Positions 21,792 to 29,202 of a stretch of 64,000 nt of DNA are shown piece after piece. The notes under the pieces were generated by a model that saw only the letters and a program-made list of their open reading frames with translations, ran no database searches and was not told the DNA's origin. How positions within the stretch are numbered: position 1 is the first letter of the stretch; each line of letters begins with the position of its first letter. Source of the DNA: a virus; IMG/VR virus record IMGVR_UViG_3300050821_003950, positions 1 through 64,000 of that record; one strand, given 5' to 3'. The position numbers were made by a program, and so were the translations under genes.

Positions 21792-22028
21792 TTGACGATG
21801 TCAGACGCGACGAGTACACGTCGGACTATGGTGGCAAAGCAACAGACAACGAAGCGACGGCCGCCCCCCGAGGGGCTCCCCCGAGTCATCTTCGTGCGCG
21901 TGAACGACGACCTGATCGCGCGCCTCGATGCCTACGCTGAGGTCGAGACGAAGAAGCTCCACGGTCGGATCGTCACTCGCAGTGACGCGGTTCGCGAGCT
22001 GCTCTACACGGCGCTCGCGCTCACATGA
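21792..22028 (+). CDS. Ribbon-helix-helix DNA-binding protein
   Basis: Up to 78 residues; ATG 21792, 21798 and 21828 are all possible starts. The core PRVIFVRVNDDLIARLDAYAEVETKKLHGRIVTRSDAVRELLYTAL is a textbook MetJ/Arc/CopG fold: a beta strand, then two helices, with Arg and Ser at the second turn. Such dimers bind direct repeats and usually regulate their own promoter. The repeat-rich leader next to it fits that role. The N-terminal 25 residues are basic and disordered. Confidence 0.75.
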   Translation: MTMSDATSTRRTMVAKQQTTKRRPPPEGLPRVIFVRVNDDLIARLDAYAEVETKKLHGRIVTRSDAVRELLYTALALT

Positions 22029-22639
22029 CCGTTCACTTGCTGCATGAGGGCCGCACGCTCTGCGGTTCGCCGTCGGGGATCCCGAAAGACTGGCCCGACG
22101 GTCACCGTTGGATGTCGATCGCCGAGCACAAGATGATGCTCGACAAGGCCGGCGCCTCCCGCGTGGACTGCGACTCGTGCCTCTTCGTTGCCTTCGGCTG
22201 CAAGCGCACGTGTGAAGGCGGGCGCGGCACGTGCGAGTGCACTGCGCCCGGCGAGTGCAAGGTGCTCGATCTCGAAGGCGGCGCGAAGGTGTTCAACGTC
22301 GAGGCGGTCATGCGCGATCGACGCGCGCGACTCTCTGAGAAGTTCCACGAGGCGGGGATTCGCTCTCCGCTGTTCCCGACGATGCACGACGAGCTGCTCG
22401 CGAACGTGCGCGTGGAGCGACGTCCGCGCGATGAGGATCTCGCATCGTGGTTCCGGGGCGTCTTGAGTTCGGCCGTCGAGTGTCCCATCCCCGAGGTGAC
22501 GCTCGTGCAGCACGACGCGAGCGGCAAAGAGACTGCCCGCTATCGGCTGACGAATGTGACCGGGCTTCCGAGCCGACTCTTCGACGAGAACGTGGTCATC
22601 GAGGCCGACGAGGTCGCGGTCGTGGAGAAGAAGCCGTGA
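22025..22639 (+). CDS. Cys-rich hypothetical protein
   Basis: 204 residues starting at the ATGA overlap. Nine cysteines cluster in residues 13-76 (LCGSP, CDSCLFVAFGCKRTCEGGRGTCECTAPGEC), followed by a helical segment and a C-terminal beta region (TLVQHDASGKETARYRLTNV). The N-terminal style (VHLLHEGRTLCG...W) is seen in small phage proteins annotated only as zinc-binding. No catalytic motif. The stop overlaps the next GTG. Confidence 0.6.
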   Translation: MTVHLLHEGRTLCGSPSGIPKDWPDGHRWMSIAEHKMMLDKAGASRVDCDSCLFVAFGCKRTCEGGRGTCECTAPGECKVLDLEGGAKVFNVEAVMRDRRARLSEKFHEAGIRSPLFPTMHDELLANVRVERRPRDEDLASWFRGVLSSAVECPIPEVTLVQHDASGKETARYRLTNVTGLPSRLFDENVVIEADEVAVVEKKP

Positions 22640-23355
22640 CCGACGCGGTTCTCGAAACGACTTGCGCGCATTTCGTCCGCGCCTTCGGCGCCGTCGCCTT
22701 CGCGATGAGCGACGACGAGACGCGGCTCCCCTACTACGCGGTGAACGTCACGGCCGACTCGATGAGGACGATGCTCGAAGCGACGAACGGCCACGTCTTC
22801 GCCCGCTGGACGATCTGCGAGGGCATCGAACAGAAGGACTTCGATCGCAGCGGGACCGAGCCGGGGAGCCGTTGGATTCAGGGCGGCCGGGGAGCGCAGT
22901 TCATGATCCCCGCCCCCGCGGTCCGCAAGGCGATCAGCGCGGCGCGCCGATGGGGCGGGCCGATCGTGGACGTCTTCGAGGGCGAGATCGGGATCCCGGG
23001 CATGATGGCCGCGACGGGTTCGATCACGTGGGACCCGCCGATGTATTCCGAGAGCACGATCGGCGGCAAGGTCTTCCCCGCGAAGCGCGTCGAGTTTCCC
23101 TACTCGCTCCGTCTCTGGCCCGACCCGAACCGCGCGCCCGAGCAAGAGGTTCCGCTCTCGACCGAGTACATGGTCAAGGTCGCGCAGGCGTTCAAGCACG
23201 CCTATGAGCGGCCGAAGAAGAAGCACAAGCGCGAGAGCGCGGCGCCGACGTGGCCGACGATCGAGATGAACTACGGCGCGGCGCTCGACCCGATCGTCTT
23301 CCGAAGCCACGACGTGCCCGCCCTAACCTTCCTCGTGATGCCGTGTCGGAAGTGA
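22636..23355 (+). CDS. Probable DNA polymerase sliding clamp (DnaN-like, short)
   Basis: 239 residues from GTG 22636. The order of clamp landmarks is recognisable: MRTMLEATNGHVFARW resembles the ATDGhRLa strand of DnaN, FMIPAPAVRKAISAA the IPakxlkel helix, RVEFPYSLRLWPDP the FPdyxxliP segment, LSTEYMVKVAQAF the domain-III helix, and the end DPIVFRSHDVPALTFLVMPCRK the C-terminal PvlirxxyvvMPmr strand. DnaN usually has about 370 residues, so one of three domains seems to be missing, as in trimeric clamps. It would tether a polymerase to DNA. Similarity is by motif, not by search. Confidence 0.5.
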   Translation: MTDAVLETTCAHFVRAFGAVAFAMSDDETRLPYYAVNVTADSMRTMLEATNGHVFARWTICEGIEQKDFDRSGTEPGSRWIQGGRGAQFMIPAPAVRKAISAARRWGGPIVDVFEGEIGIPGMMAATGSITWDPPMYSESTIGGKVFPAKRVEFPYSLRLWPDPNRAPEQEVPLSTEYMVKVAQAFKHAYERPKKKHKRESAAPTWPTIEMNYGAALDPIVFRSHDVPALTFLVMPCRK

Positions 23356-23371
23356 TGAGGGAGAGACGACG

Positions 23372-23572
23372 ATGATTCAGGTTCGAGAGCTGCGAGTCGT
23401 GAGGAAGTCGGACGGCGAGGTCGTGCACCGCGTGAAGCTCGCCGCGGGCAAGAGCGAGAGCCAAGTCGCGCGCTGCAAGCGCGGCATGGAGATCAACCTC
23501 GACACGAAGCACTACAAGATCGTCGACAGCGCCGACGTCGAGGCCGAGGCGCGGCGAGCGGGCGCGCGATGA
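23372..23572 (+). CDS. Small basic hypothetical protein
   Basis: 66 residues; GAGGGAGAG lies about 6 bases before ATG 23372. The first 50 residues (IQVRELRVVRKSDGEVVHRVKLAAGKSESQVARCKRGMEINL) suggest a small beta-barrel-like fold with many basic residues, compatible with nucleic acid binding. The stop overlaps the next ATG. No family recognised. Confidence 0.6.
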   Translation: MIQVRELRVVRKSDGEVVHRVKLAAGKSESQVARCKRGMEINLDTKHYKIVDSADVEAEARRAGAR

Positions 23573-23835
23573 CGCAGCGGCAGAAGACGCGCCCGAGCAA
23601 GGCGACCGTCGAGACGTTCAAGAAGGACGTCGACGGCGCGCTCGACAAGACGAACTTCCGCGATTTCGCGCGGCGCACGATCGACAGCTACGCCGCGAAG
23701 GGGATGCTCCTCGATGCGATCTTGTGGGGTCAGATCATCGGCCACTACGAGAACGCTCTCGACGAAGGCTGTCCCGAATGCAGCGCGCAAGAGGAAGCGG
23801 CCCGAGCGATCGCGAAGCGAGACAAGAGGCCATGA
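23569..23835 (+). CDS. Small hypothetical protein
   Basis: 88 residues, helical, with one CPEC pair near residue 68. It sits in a coupled run between two other unknown genes. Nothing visible points to a function. Confidence 0.6.
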   Translation: MTQRQKTRPSKATVETFKKDVDGALDKTNFRDFARRTIDSYAAKGMLLDAILWGQIIGHYENALDEGCPECSAQEEAARAIAKRDKRP

Positions 23836-24939
23836 GCGAAGCGCGCCGGGCTCTGCTCCTCCGAGCGGCCGACCTCTACGCCTACGAGTCGAGTCGCGCG
23901 TTCCTCTTGCGCGTCAAGCTCGTCGGATGGAAGCCGGCCTTCTGCGGTCTCTGCGACGACTGGACCGATCAGTCGCTCATGGCGTTCGGCCTTCAGGCGT
24001 GGACGTCGGTGCGCGAGAAGTACACGAGGAAGCACGGCGTCGCTCCCGACTTGCAGCACATGCAGGACGGGATCGTCATGGGCACGCGCGAAATCTACAA
24101 GTCGTCGAGCGGCAGCAAGCGCGAGGCCGCGGTGACGCTCTCGCTCTTCGCGATCACGTGGGCGTCGCACGCGTTTCAGAAGATCATCACGAGCCACACC
24201 TACGCGAGCGCGCTCATGTGCTCCGACGCGCCGCGCGAGGTGCTCGCCGACATGGAAGTGCCGTGGCTCGCGTTCGAGGTCGTGATCCCGAATGGGATCC
24301 TGACGTTCGGGAAGGTCGACTACACGCGCGCGCTCGTGACGCTGCTCCCCGAGCCCGTCTTAGGTCTCGACGGCGGCGACGATGACACGCGCGACCCGGC
24401 CTACTTGGCGTGCGGCGCGACGCTCGTGCTCTACGACCCGCTCGGCTGGCCCGAGCGAGGACGGGCGGATCGTCGTGCACCGCAACCGCTCGCTCGTCGA
24501 CCTTCTCTTCGAGGAACCGGACGAGTGGCTCGGGCACGTCGTGAACAACCCGCCCCCGCGTTCGACGAAGTGCCTCGTGCTCGCGAAGCGACTGATCGCC
24601 GGGCTCATCCTCTCGATGAGCAACGCGGACAACTTCAAGAGCCGCTCGGTCCCCGCGCGCAACGGGACGAAGAAGCGCGAGGCGGGCGTCGAGCCCGCGC
24701 ACCGCGTGACCATGATCGGGCGGCCGATCTCGATCGACTGCCGCGCGAGCGTCCGCACGTACCTCGAAGGCACGTCGAAGAAGCACGCCCCGCCGAGCGT
24801 GCAGACTCTCGTTCGAGGGCATCACAAGCGGCAAGTGATCGGCGTCGGCCGGCGCAACCGCAAAGTGATCTGGGTCGAGCCCTACTGGCGCGGTCCCGAG
24901 GACGCGCCCATCCTCACGAAGCCGAAGAGGGTCGCGTGA
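23832..24939 (+). pseudogene. Conserved phage protein broken by a +1 frameshift
   Basis: Starting at ATG 23832 the protein reads naturally to YDPLGWPE near 24453, then turns into an Arg-rich wrong frame. Skipping one base at CCC GAG C restores EDGRIVVHRNRSLVDLLFEEPDEWLG and continues to RGPEDAPILTKPKRVA and a TGA at 24937-24939 that overlaps the next GTG. The restored protein has about 368 residues and ends in VRGHHKRQVIGVGRRNRKVIWVEPYWRG, a tail I associate with conserved proteins of unknown function in phages and plasmids. The cause may be an assembly error, a real mutation or programmed frameshifting. Without the shift, translation would run on to 25151. Confidence 0.65.
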
Positions 24940-25151
24940 GACGCGCCGCGCTCTACCTGATGCTGCTCGCGACCGCCTGCGCGCAGCGCCCCCCGGTGCC
25001 GCCGCAAGAGCCGCTCGCGTCGCTCTGCGCGTGCCGAGCGATCTGCGCGCCCGACGGCTACGTGTGGACGCTCGTGTGGATGGGACCGACCGACGGGGGA
25101 CGGTGTACGTGCTCGCGACTGTCATACGTAAGAGGAGCCAATGACGACTAA
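24936..25151 (+). CDS. Small Pro/Cys-rich lipoprotein
   Basis: 71 residues from GTG 24936. RRAALYLMLLATACAQRPPVPPQEP is a lipoprotein signal: two Arg, a hydrophobic core and a lipobox ending LATAC. The mature part starts with a Pro-rich stretch and carries six further cysteines. Small phage lipoproteins serve as outer-membrane spanin subunits (Rz1-type) or superinfection-exclusion factors; the Pro-rich start favours the first, but no Rz partner adjoins. The end overlaps the next gene by 11 bases. Confidence 0.6.
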   Translation: MRRAALYLMLLATACAQRPPVPPQEPLASLCACRAICAPDGYVWTLVWMGPTDGGRCTCSRLSYVRGANDD

Positions 25152-25716
25152 AGAGGAAACTCGGTTCAACTGGCGGGCGACGCTGATGCAGCTCTCGACT
25201 TTGCCTATGTCACCATCGTCACTCAAAGCTCGCCTCGTCAATTCTCTCGCGGAATACATCGAGGGCCTCGAACGGAGCCTCGCGAGCCGCGAGCGCGTCA
25301 TCGACAGCGTCGAGCGCGCGGTGAAGAAAGAGGCAACTCGGGTTCGCGAGGTCACGGCGCGGTTCCACGTCGGGCACGGGCTCGACATCGAGGTCGAGCG
25401 CGAGGACACCGCATGGTTCGAGGACATCGCCTCGCGCGCGCAGAGGGGCCGCGTGCGCCTCGGCCTTCGGCCGAAGCCGCAGCCCGAGAAGTTCGACGTC
25501 ATCTTCGTCGGCTTCGAGGACGTAAAGCCGAGCGAGGAAGACCTCAAGCCCGGCGACTGGATCGGGACGGTGCACCTCGAAGGTTTCGACGGCGTGCAGC
25601 CCGCGGCGCGGTTCCTTGTGCTCTCCGAACAGCGGATCGGGCCGAAGGACGGTCACCTCTGTTCGGAGGTCACGGGCATCGACAAGGATCCTCTCGCGCA
25701 CGAGAGCCGCGGATGA
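25141..25716 (+). CDS. Hypothetical protein
   Basis: 191 residues; AGAGGAG precedes ATG 25141 by a few bases. The N-terminal half is helical (SLAEYIEGLERSLASRERVIDSVERAVKKEATRV), possibly coiled coil. The C-terminal half is beta-rich (KFDVIFVGFEDVKPSEEDLKPGDWIGTVHLEGFDG). I do not recognise the family. It opens a run of four coupled unknown genes. Confidence 0.65.
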   Translation: MTTKEETRFNWRATLMQLSTLPMSPSSLKARLVNSLAEYIEGLERSLASRERVIDSVERAVKKEATRVREVTARFHVGHGLDIEVEREDTAWFEDIASRAQRGRVRLGLRPKPQPEKFDVIFVGFEDVKPSEEDLKPGDWIGTVHLEGFDGVQPAARFLVLSEQRIGPKDGHLCSEVTGIDKDPLAHESRG

Positions 25717-25922
25717 GGCGCCAAGAATTTCGCAACGCGGGCTCGGGAGCCTACATCCTCGTCTACCAACGACCGGGCGAGCAACCGATGCTCGACTTCA
25801 ACTTCTTCGACGGCGATCGCGAGGTCGACGAGGCGAAGAAACTCGGCGAGCTGGTCGAGCGCGCTCTCGTGCAGGTCGAGGCGTGGCGAAACAATCCAGA
25901 AACAAAGGAAAAGAACCCATGA
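25713..25922 (+). CDS. Small hypothetical protein
   Basis: 69 residues starting at the ATGA overlap. AYILVYQRPGEQPMLDFNFFDG, followed by a helix (DEAKKLGELVERALVQVEAWRNN), suggests one beta hairpin and one helix. Its stop overlaps the next ATG. Function unknown. Confidence 0.6.
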   Translation: MRRQEFRNAGSGAYILVYQRPGEQPMLDFNFFDGDREVDEAKKLGELVERALVQVEAWRNNPETKEKNP

Positions 25923-26272
25923 GTCCGAGAGCGAGCGCGATGCAGGTCTTCCACGTCTACAGGTTCACCACGACCGTCAACGGCGCGAGCGTCCCCGGCG
26001 AGTCGTTTCGATGGGAGGGGCGCGATCTGATCTTCACGCGAGCGATGGCACCCGATCGTCCGCAGCTCATCGACGAGGTCAAGAAGATGGGCACGGTCGA
26101 CATCCGCGTGGCTCTCATCTCGCGGTGCGACGACGGGACGAAGGCGGCAGAATGGAAGCTCAAGTTCTCGCGCGTCGTGAATCGAGGCTTCGATTTTCTG
26201 CACTCGGCGAAGGACGACATCGTTCGCGAGGCGGTCGCGTTCCTCGATGCCGAGATGGTGAAGGCGTCATGA
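25919..26272 (+). CDS. Hypothetical protein
   Basis: 117 residues with alternating beta strands (FHVYRFTTTVNGASVPGESFRWEGRDLIF) and a C-terminal helix. No motif known to me. It is coupled to both neighbours by four-base overlaps. Confidence 0.6.
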   Translation: MSPRASAMQVFHVYRFTTTVNGASVPGESFRWEGRDLIFTRAMAPDRPQLIDEVKKMGTVDIRVALISRCDDGTKAAEWKLKFSRVVNRGFDFLHSAKDDIVREAVAFLDAEMVKAS

Positions 26273-27249
26273 GCAACACTTCCACGATCCCCGCCCCCGA
26301 GGCGCCCCCCGACGTCGAGTTCGAGATGCGCGTGCTCACGGACGGCAAGGTCGGGCTCCGCGTGCCCGACGCGAACGAGGCCGCGATCAAGTGGGTCCGC
26401 GGGATGCTCTCGTGGCTCAAGGCCGACGACCCGCCCGAGAAGATCACGCTCCGCAAGCTCGGCGTCGGGCCGACCGGGGGGATACAGGTCTTCCCGCTCG
26501 GCGTGATGCAGGAAGCGCACAAGGGCGATCTCGTGCTCGAAGGGATCGACTGTCTGCACGAGGGACAGCCCGGGGATGGTCACTGGTACGTGACGCTCAA
26601 GGTGCGGAGCGCGACGACGTACAAGGGCGACGCCGCGCCCGATTCGACGGCCGACCTCACGCCCGCCGAGGCGGCGAACGATACGCACGCGTGTCCGAAC
26701 TGCGGGTGGCCGCGCTCGGCGCCGACGGTGAAGGATCTGCTCGCGGCGATCGCCGACGGACGGATCTTGGCGTTCTCGAAGTCGACGCCGCGCGGAGTGG
26801 CGATCACCTTCCGCGATTCGCTCGACGCGCCGACGGAGCAAGTCACCGTCCACGCGAAGGACGACAAGGACTCGCCCGCGGCTCCCCCGCCCCCGATCCC
26901 ACCCTCGCCCGCGAAGCGTGCGCCCGGGGCACGCCGGCCGCTACTCGTGTCGCCGACCATCACGACGAAGCCCGAAGAGGTGTCCGAGAACAGCCTACGC
27001 GTGCAGCTCGTCTCGATTCTGACCGAGGAGTACGAGCGCCCGGCGACGGCCGAGACGTTCAAAGAGCGGATCTTCGCTCGCATTCTCGCGCTCGTCGATC
27101 CGGTCTCGGCGTCGAAGGCGCAAGCGCACATGAAAGCCGACTGGTTCGTCGGTCAGTGCTTGAAGGTGTTCGACCGGAAGAGGATGGACAGGCAAGACAT
27201 CGTCGACCTCGTCGACTCGATTGCGACCGGGAAGGGCATGCGCGGCTAG
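26269..27249 (+). CDS. Hypothetical protein with Pro-rich linker
   Basis: 326 residues. An N-terminal alpha/beta domain (residues 15-115), a single CPNCGW pair near 143, a Pro-rich linker near 205-220 and a helical C-terminal domain (LRVQLVSILTEEYERPATAETFKERIFARILALVD) are visible. The family is not recognised. It ends the coupled run; the next three genes each have a separate leader. Confidence 0.6.
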   Translation: MSNTSTIPAPEAPPDVEFEMRVLTDGKVGLRVPDANEAAIKWVRGMLSWLKADDPPEKITLRKLGVGPTGGIQVFPLGVMQEAHKGDLVLEGIDCLHEGQPGDGHWYVTLKVRSATTYKGDAAPDSTADLTPAEAANDTHACPNCGWPRSAPTVKDLLAAIADGRILAFSKSTPRGVAITFRDSLDAPTEQVTVHAKDDKDSPAAPPPPIPPSPAKRAPGARRPLLVSPTITTKPEEVSENSLRVQLVSILTEEYERPATAETFKERIFARILALVDPVSASKAQAHMKADWFVGQCLKVFDRKRMDRQDIVDLVDSIATGKGMRG

Positions 27250-27257
27250 TCCCGAAA

Positions 27258-27278
27258 GTGCGCGCGATTCAGAGGAGG
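27258..27278 (+). repeat. Leader repeat copy 1
   Basis: The 21 bases consist of GTGCGCGCGATTCAGA followed by GGAGG. The element lies 9 bases after a stop and 9 bases before ATG 27288, so its end provides the ribosome-binding site and its beginning may be a promoter or RNA element. Confidence 0.75.
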
Positions 27279-27287
27279 ACGAGGGCG

Positions 27288-27656
27288 ATGCCGCTAGAAC
27301 ACTGCACCTGTGGAACGACTCGGCACAAGACGGGAGGTGTCTACGAATGTCTTGGCCTGGACGGGCTTGCGCACAGGGTGACGTGCTGGTCTATCTCCGG
27401 CGACGACATCCTTCCGTGTAACGAATGCGGCGAGTGGAAACCGCGCGCCACGGGTCATACCGGATGGGACTGCGTTCGCTTTCTGCGTAAGGATCGAGAC
27501 CGCGCCGTCGAGCTGATTCGCGGGCTCAATCCGCGAGCCCGGTTCAGGATGAACCCGGCAATCACCAGCATCACCGCAGCTGCGCACTACCTAGACGAGG
27601 TGGATGCGCGCAAAGGTGTGAAGCCGCCACCGAAGAAGTCGAAGATCGGCGCGTGA
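27288..27656 (+). CDS. Cys-rich small protein, first of three leader-repeat genes
   Basis: 122 residues from ATG 27288, served by GAGGAGG in the leader repeat. It holds CTCGTTRHKTGG, CWSI, and LPCNECGEWKPRATGHTGWDC, so one or two zinc sites are likely, followed by a basic helical tail ending KPPPKKSKIGA. GC is slightly lower than in the structural genes. Function unknown. Confidence 0.65.
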   Translation: MPLEHCTCGTTRHKTGGVYECLGLDGLAHRVTCWSISGDDILPCNECGEWKPRATGHTGWDCVRFLRKDRDRAVELIRGLNPRARFRMNPAITSITAAAHYLDEVDARKGVKPPPKKSKIGA

Positions 27657-27658
27657 CC

Positions 27659-27679
27659 GTGCGCGCGATTCAGAGGAGG
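27659..27679 (+). repeat. Leader repeat copy 2
   Basis: All 21 bases equal copy 1. It starts 3 bases after the previous stop and ends 7 bases before ATG 27686. Confidence 0.75.
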
Positions 27680-27685
27680 TAGCCG

Positions 27686-27898
27686 ATGAGCTACGGAGAG
27701 TCAGGACCTTGGGGCGTGTGGATCACCAAGGACGGGGAAGGCCGCTGGTATGAACACCATTGCGGAGGAGCGAATCCGTATGAGGAGGATCACGCGCGTG
27801 CGCTCGCAGACACCCTCAACCGTGCCGGAACGATCGGTAAGTGCGAGGCTCGACCGCTTGTGTGGTCGCAGTCGAAAAACGGGTTCGTGGCGCGCTGA
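27686..27898 (+). CDS. Small hypothetical protein, second leader-repeat gene
   Basis: 70 residues. SGPWGVWITKDGEGRWYEHHCGGANPYEEDHARALADTLNRAG has the look of a small domain with a beta hairpin and a helix often seen in short phage proteins of unknown role. Its leader is identical to that of the gene before it. Confidence 0.6.
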   Translation: MSYGESGPWGVWITKDGEGRWYEHHCGGANPYEEDHARALADTLNRAGTIGKCEARPLVWSQSKNGFVAR

Positions 27899-27900
27899 GC

Positions 27901-27916
27901 GTGCGCGCGATTCAGA
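27901..27916 (+). repeat. Leader repeat copy 3 (short)
   Basis: The first 16 bases, GTGCGCGCGATTCAGA, match copies 1 and 2. The GGAGG part is replaced by a different ribosome-binding site (GAAGGAGAGG), showing that the first 16 bases are conserved for a reason other than ribosome binding. Confidence 0.75.
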
Positions 27917-27939
27917 CCAACACGAAGGAGAGGTGACAC

Positions 27940-28176
27940 ATGGGACCAGGAAGAGAAGAGTACGTGATGCTTTCGTCGGCGATCATCTTGGCCGGGATCC
28001 CGGCCAGCGTGGACGACAAGATCGCAGTGAAGAAAGCCGTCGACCGAGCGAAGCTGCTCGCCGATAGGTTGAACGTCCCCGAGGACCCGTATGAGGAGCG
28101 GCAGCGTCGCGACGAGGCGCGCCGGCAGAGCGAGCGCAACACCGAGCCCGGCAAGCCGATCGTCCCCCCGGCATGA
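27940..28176 (+). CDS. Small hypothetical protein, third leader-repeat gene
   Basis: 78 residues from ATG 27940 with GAAGGAGAGG upstream. YVMLSSAIILAGIPASVDDKIAVKKAVDRAKLLADRLN is helical and a charged tail follows (EERQRRDEARRQSERN). No family recognised. The stop overlaps the next ATG. Confidence 0.6.
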   Translation: MGPGREEYVMLSSAIILAGIPASVDDKIAVKKAVDRAKLLADRLNVPEDPYEERQRRDEARRQSERNTEPGKPIVPPA

Positions 28177-28430
28177 GCAACGTCTCGCCCTACTGCCCGT
28201 TCTGCGCGCGCACGCTCGGCTCGAACAAGCTCTGCCGCAACTGTCTACGTTTCGCGCAGGCGGTCGCGAGCGCGCCGACCTTCGCGCAGCTTAGAGAGAG
28301 TCGTAAGAGCGGAGTTTCGCTTGTGCCTGAAGCGGCGGCGCAGCGGGCGGCGGCGTCGCGGTCGGCGCCGCGTGGACCTTTACAACGACGGGCGCGCCGG
28401 CATCCCGAGGACGAGCCGGGGCCGCGATGA
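28173..28430 (+). CDS. Small zinc-finger protein
   Basis: 85 residues starting at the ATGA overlap. PYCPFCARTLGSNKLCRNCLRFAQAV is a four-Cys zinc ribbon. From about residue 50 the sequence becomes Ala/Arg-rich and overlaps a minus-strand gene by 140 bases, so the natural C-terminus may once have been shorter. Function unknown. Confidence 0.55.
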   Translation: MSNVSPYCPFCARTLGSNKLCRNCLRFAQAVASAPTFAQLRESRKSGVSLVPEAAAQRAAASRSAPRGPLQRRARRHPEDEPGPR

Positions 28431-28731
28431 AGGGCTCGGACGCGCCGGCATCGACGACCACGGGCACGACGACGGCTTCATGCTCTTTCATGTAGCTCTC
28501 GAACCACGCGCGTTGCGCCTCGATCGCTTCGTGGTTGCGGCGCGCGTTCTCTTGCTCGGTCTCGATCGCCTTGCTCGATTCGGTGTAGCTCGCGCGGGCG
28601 CCGCTCTCGCGGAGCGCGACGACGAGCCCCGTGATCGCGACGACGAGCGCGGCCCACCCCTTGAGGTCGACGAGCTTGGAGAACAGGATCGGGTGCTTCT
28701 CGCGGAGCGACGGCGGCGGCGGGTCGGACAT
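28291..28731 (-). CDS. Single-pass membrane protein with coiled coil (antisense gene)
   Basis: 146 residues read from ATG 28731. PILFSKLVDLKGWAALVVAITGLVVALRESG gives one membrane helix near residues 22-39. A coiled-coil-like stretch follows (SSKAIETEQENARRNHEAIEAQRAWFESYMKEHEAV), then an Ala/Pro-rich tail. The layout resembles an inner-membrane spanin or a signal-anchored virion protein. It is the only minus-strand gene in the left 40 kb and converges with the zinc-finger gene. Confidence 0.6.
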   Translation of the reverse strand: MSDPPPPSLREKHPILFSKLVDLKGWAALVVAITGLVVALRESGARASYTESSKAIETEQENARRNHEAIEAQRAWFESYMKEHEAVVVPVVVDAGASEPFIAAPARPRDAGAPVVVKVHAAPTATPPPAAPPLQAQAKLRSYDSL

Positions 28732-28866
28732 GATCGCCAGTGTCGCAGAGAACGCGGCCCCCGGGCAACGCCCTGGCAGATCCACGCGGGGCCGCACTTC
28801 TTCCTTGTGCGCGAGAGCGATTCGGATTGCATCTATGACACGACCGACATACAGAAAGAGGGCGCC

Positions 28867-29202
28867 ATGGGAGACGGAAGGTTCATCGGTTCGGACGAGG
28901 CTGTCCCCGCGGAGCGACAGCACGAGAAGCCATGCGGTGACTGTCCGTTCGCGCGCAAGTCGATCGCGGGCTGGCTCGGCGACGGCGACGTCGAGAGCTG
29001 GCTCGCGGACGTGGGCGGCGAGACGCAAATCAACTGTCACACGCTGATCGGTCCGCAGTGCGCGGGCGCCGCGATCTATCGCAGGAACACGTGCAAGAGC
29101 CCGAGGAAGCCGACGCTGCTCCTCTTGCCTCGCGACACGGTTCTTGTTTTCGCGAACGCGAGAGAGTTCGCCGCGCATCACTCGAACCCGGGGCGCCGAT
29201 GA
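28867..29202 (+). CDS. DUF6283-like Cys-rich protein
   Basis: 111 residues from ATG 28867, with AAAGAGG upstream. KPCGDCPFARKSIAGWLGDGDVESWLADVGGETQINCHTLIGPQCAGAA carries the CxxCP, C-H and C-A-G landmarks of DUF6283, a family common in actinobacteria and phages with no known role. Four cysteines and one His could hold zinc. A 135-bp divergent gap separates it from the minus-strand membrane gene and should contain at least one promoter. Confidence 0.65.
   Translation: MGDGRFIGSDEAVPAERQHEKPCGDCPFARKSIAGWLGDGDVESWLADVGGETQINCHTLIGPQCAGAAIYRRNTCKSPRKPTLLLLPRDTVLVFANAREFAAHHSNPGRR

Noticed and set aside
21545-21940. A 131-codon open frame through the CGAGG repeat region
   Set aside because: Its sequence is Arg/Gly/Pro-rich with no codon-position bias like true genes here, and it overlaps the RHH gene in another frame.
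27258-27916. Reading the three leader repeats as insertion-sequence ends or attachment sites
   Set aside because: All copies are in direct orientation at the same place relative to start codons, with no transposase or inverted ends.
28430-29181. Longer minus-strand frame extending the membrane protein upstream to 29181
   Set aside because: The added part is Arg-rich and antisense to the DUF6283-like gene, so it is a shadow; the protein starts at 28731.
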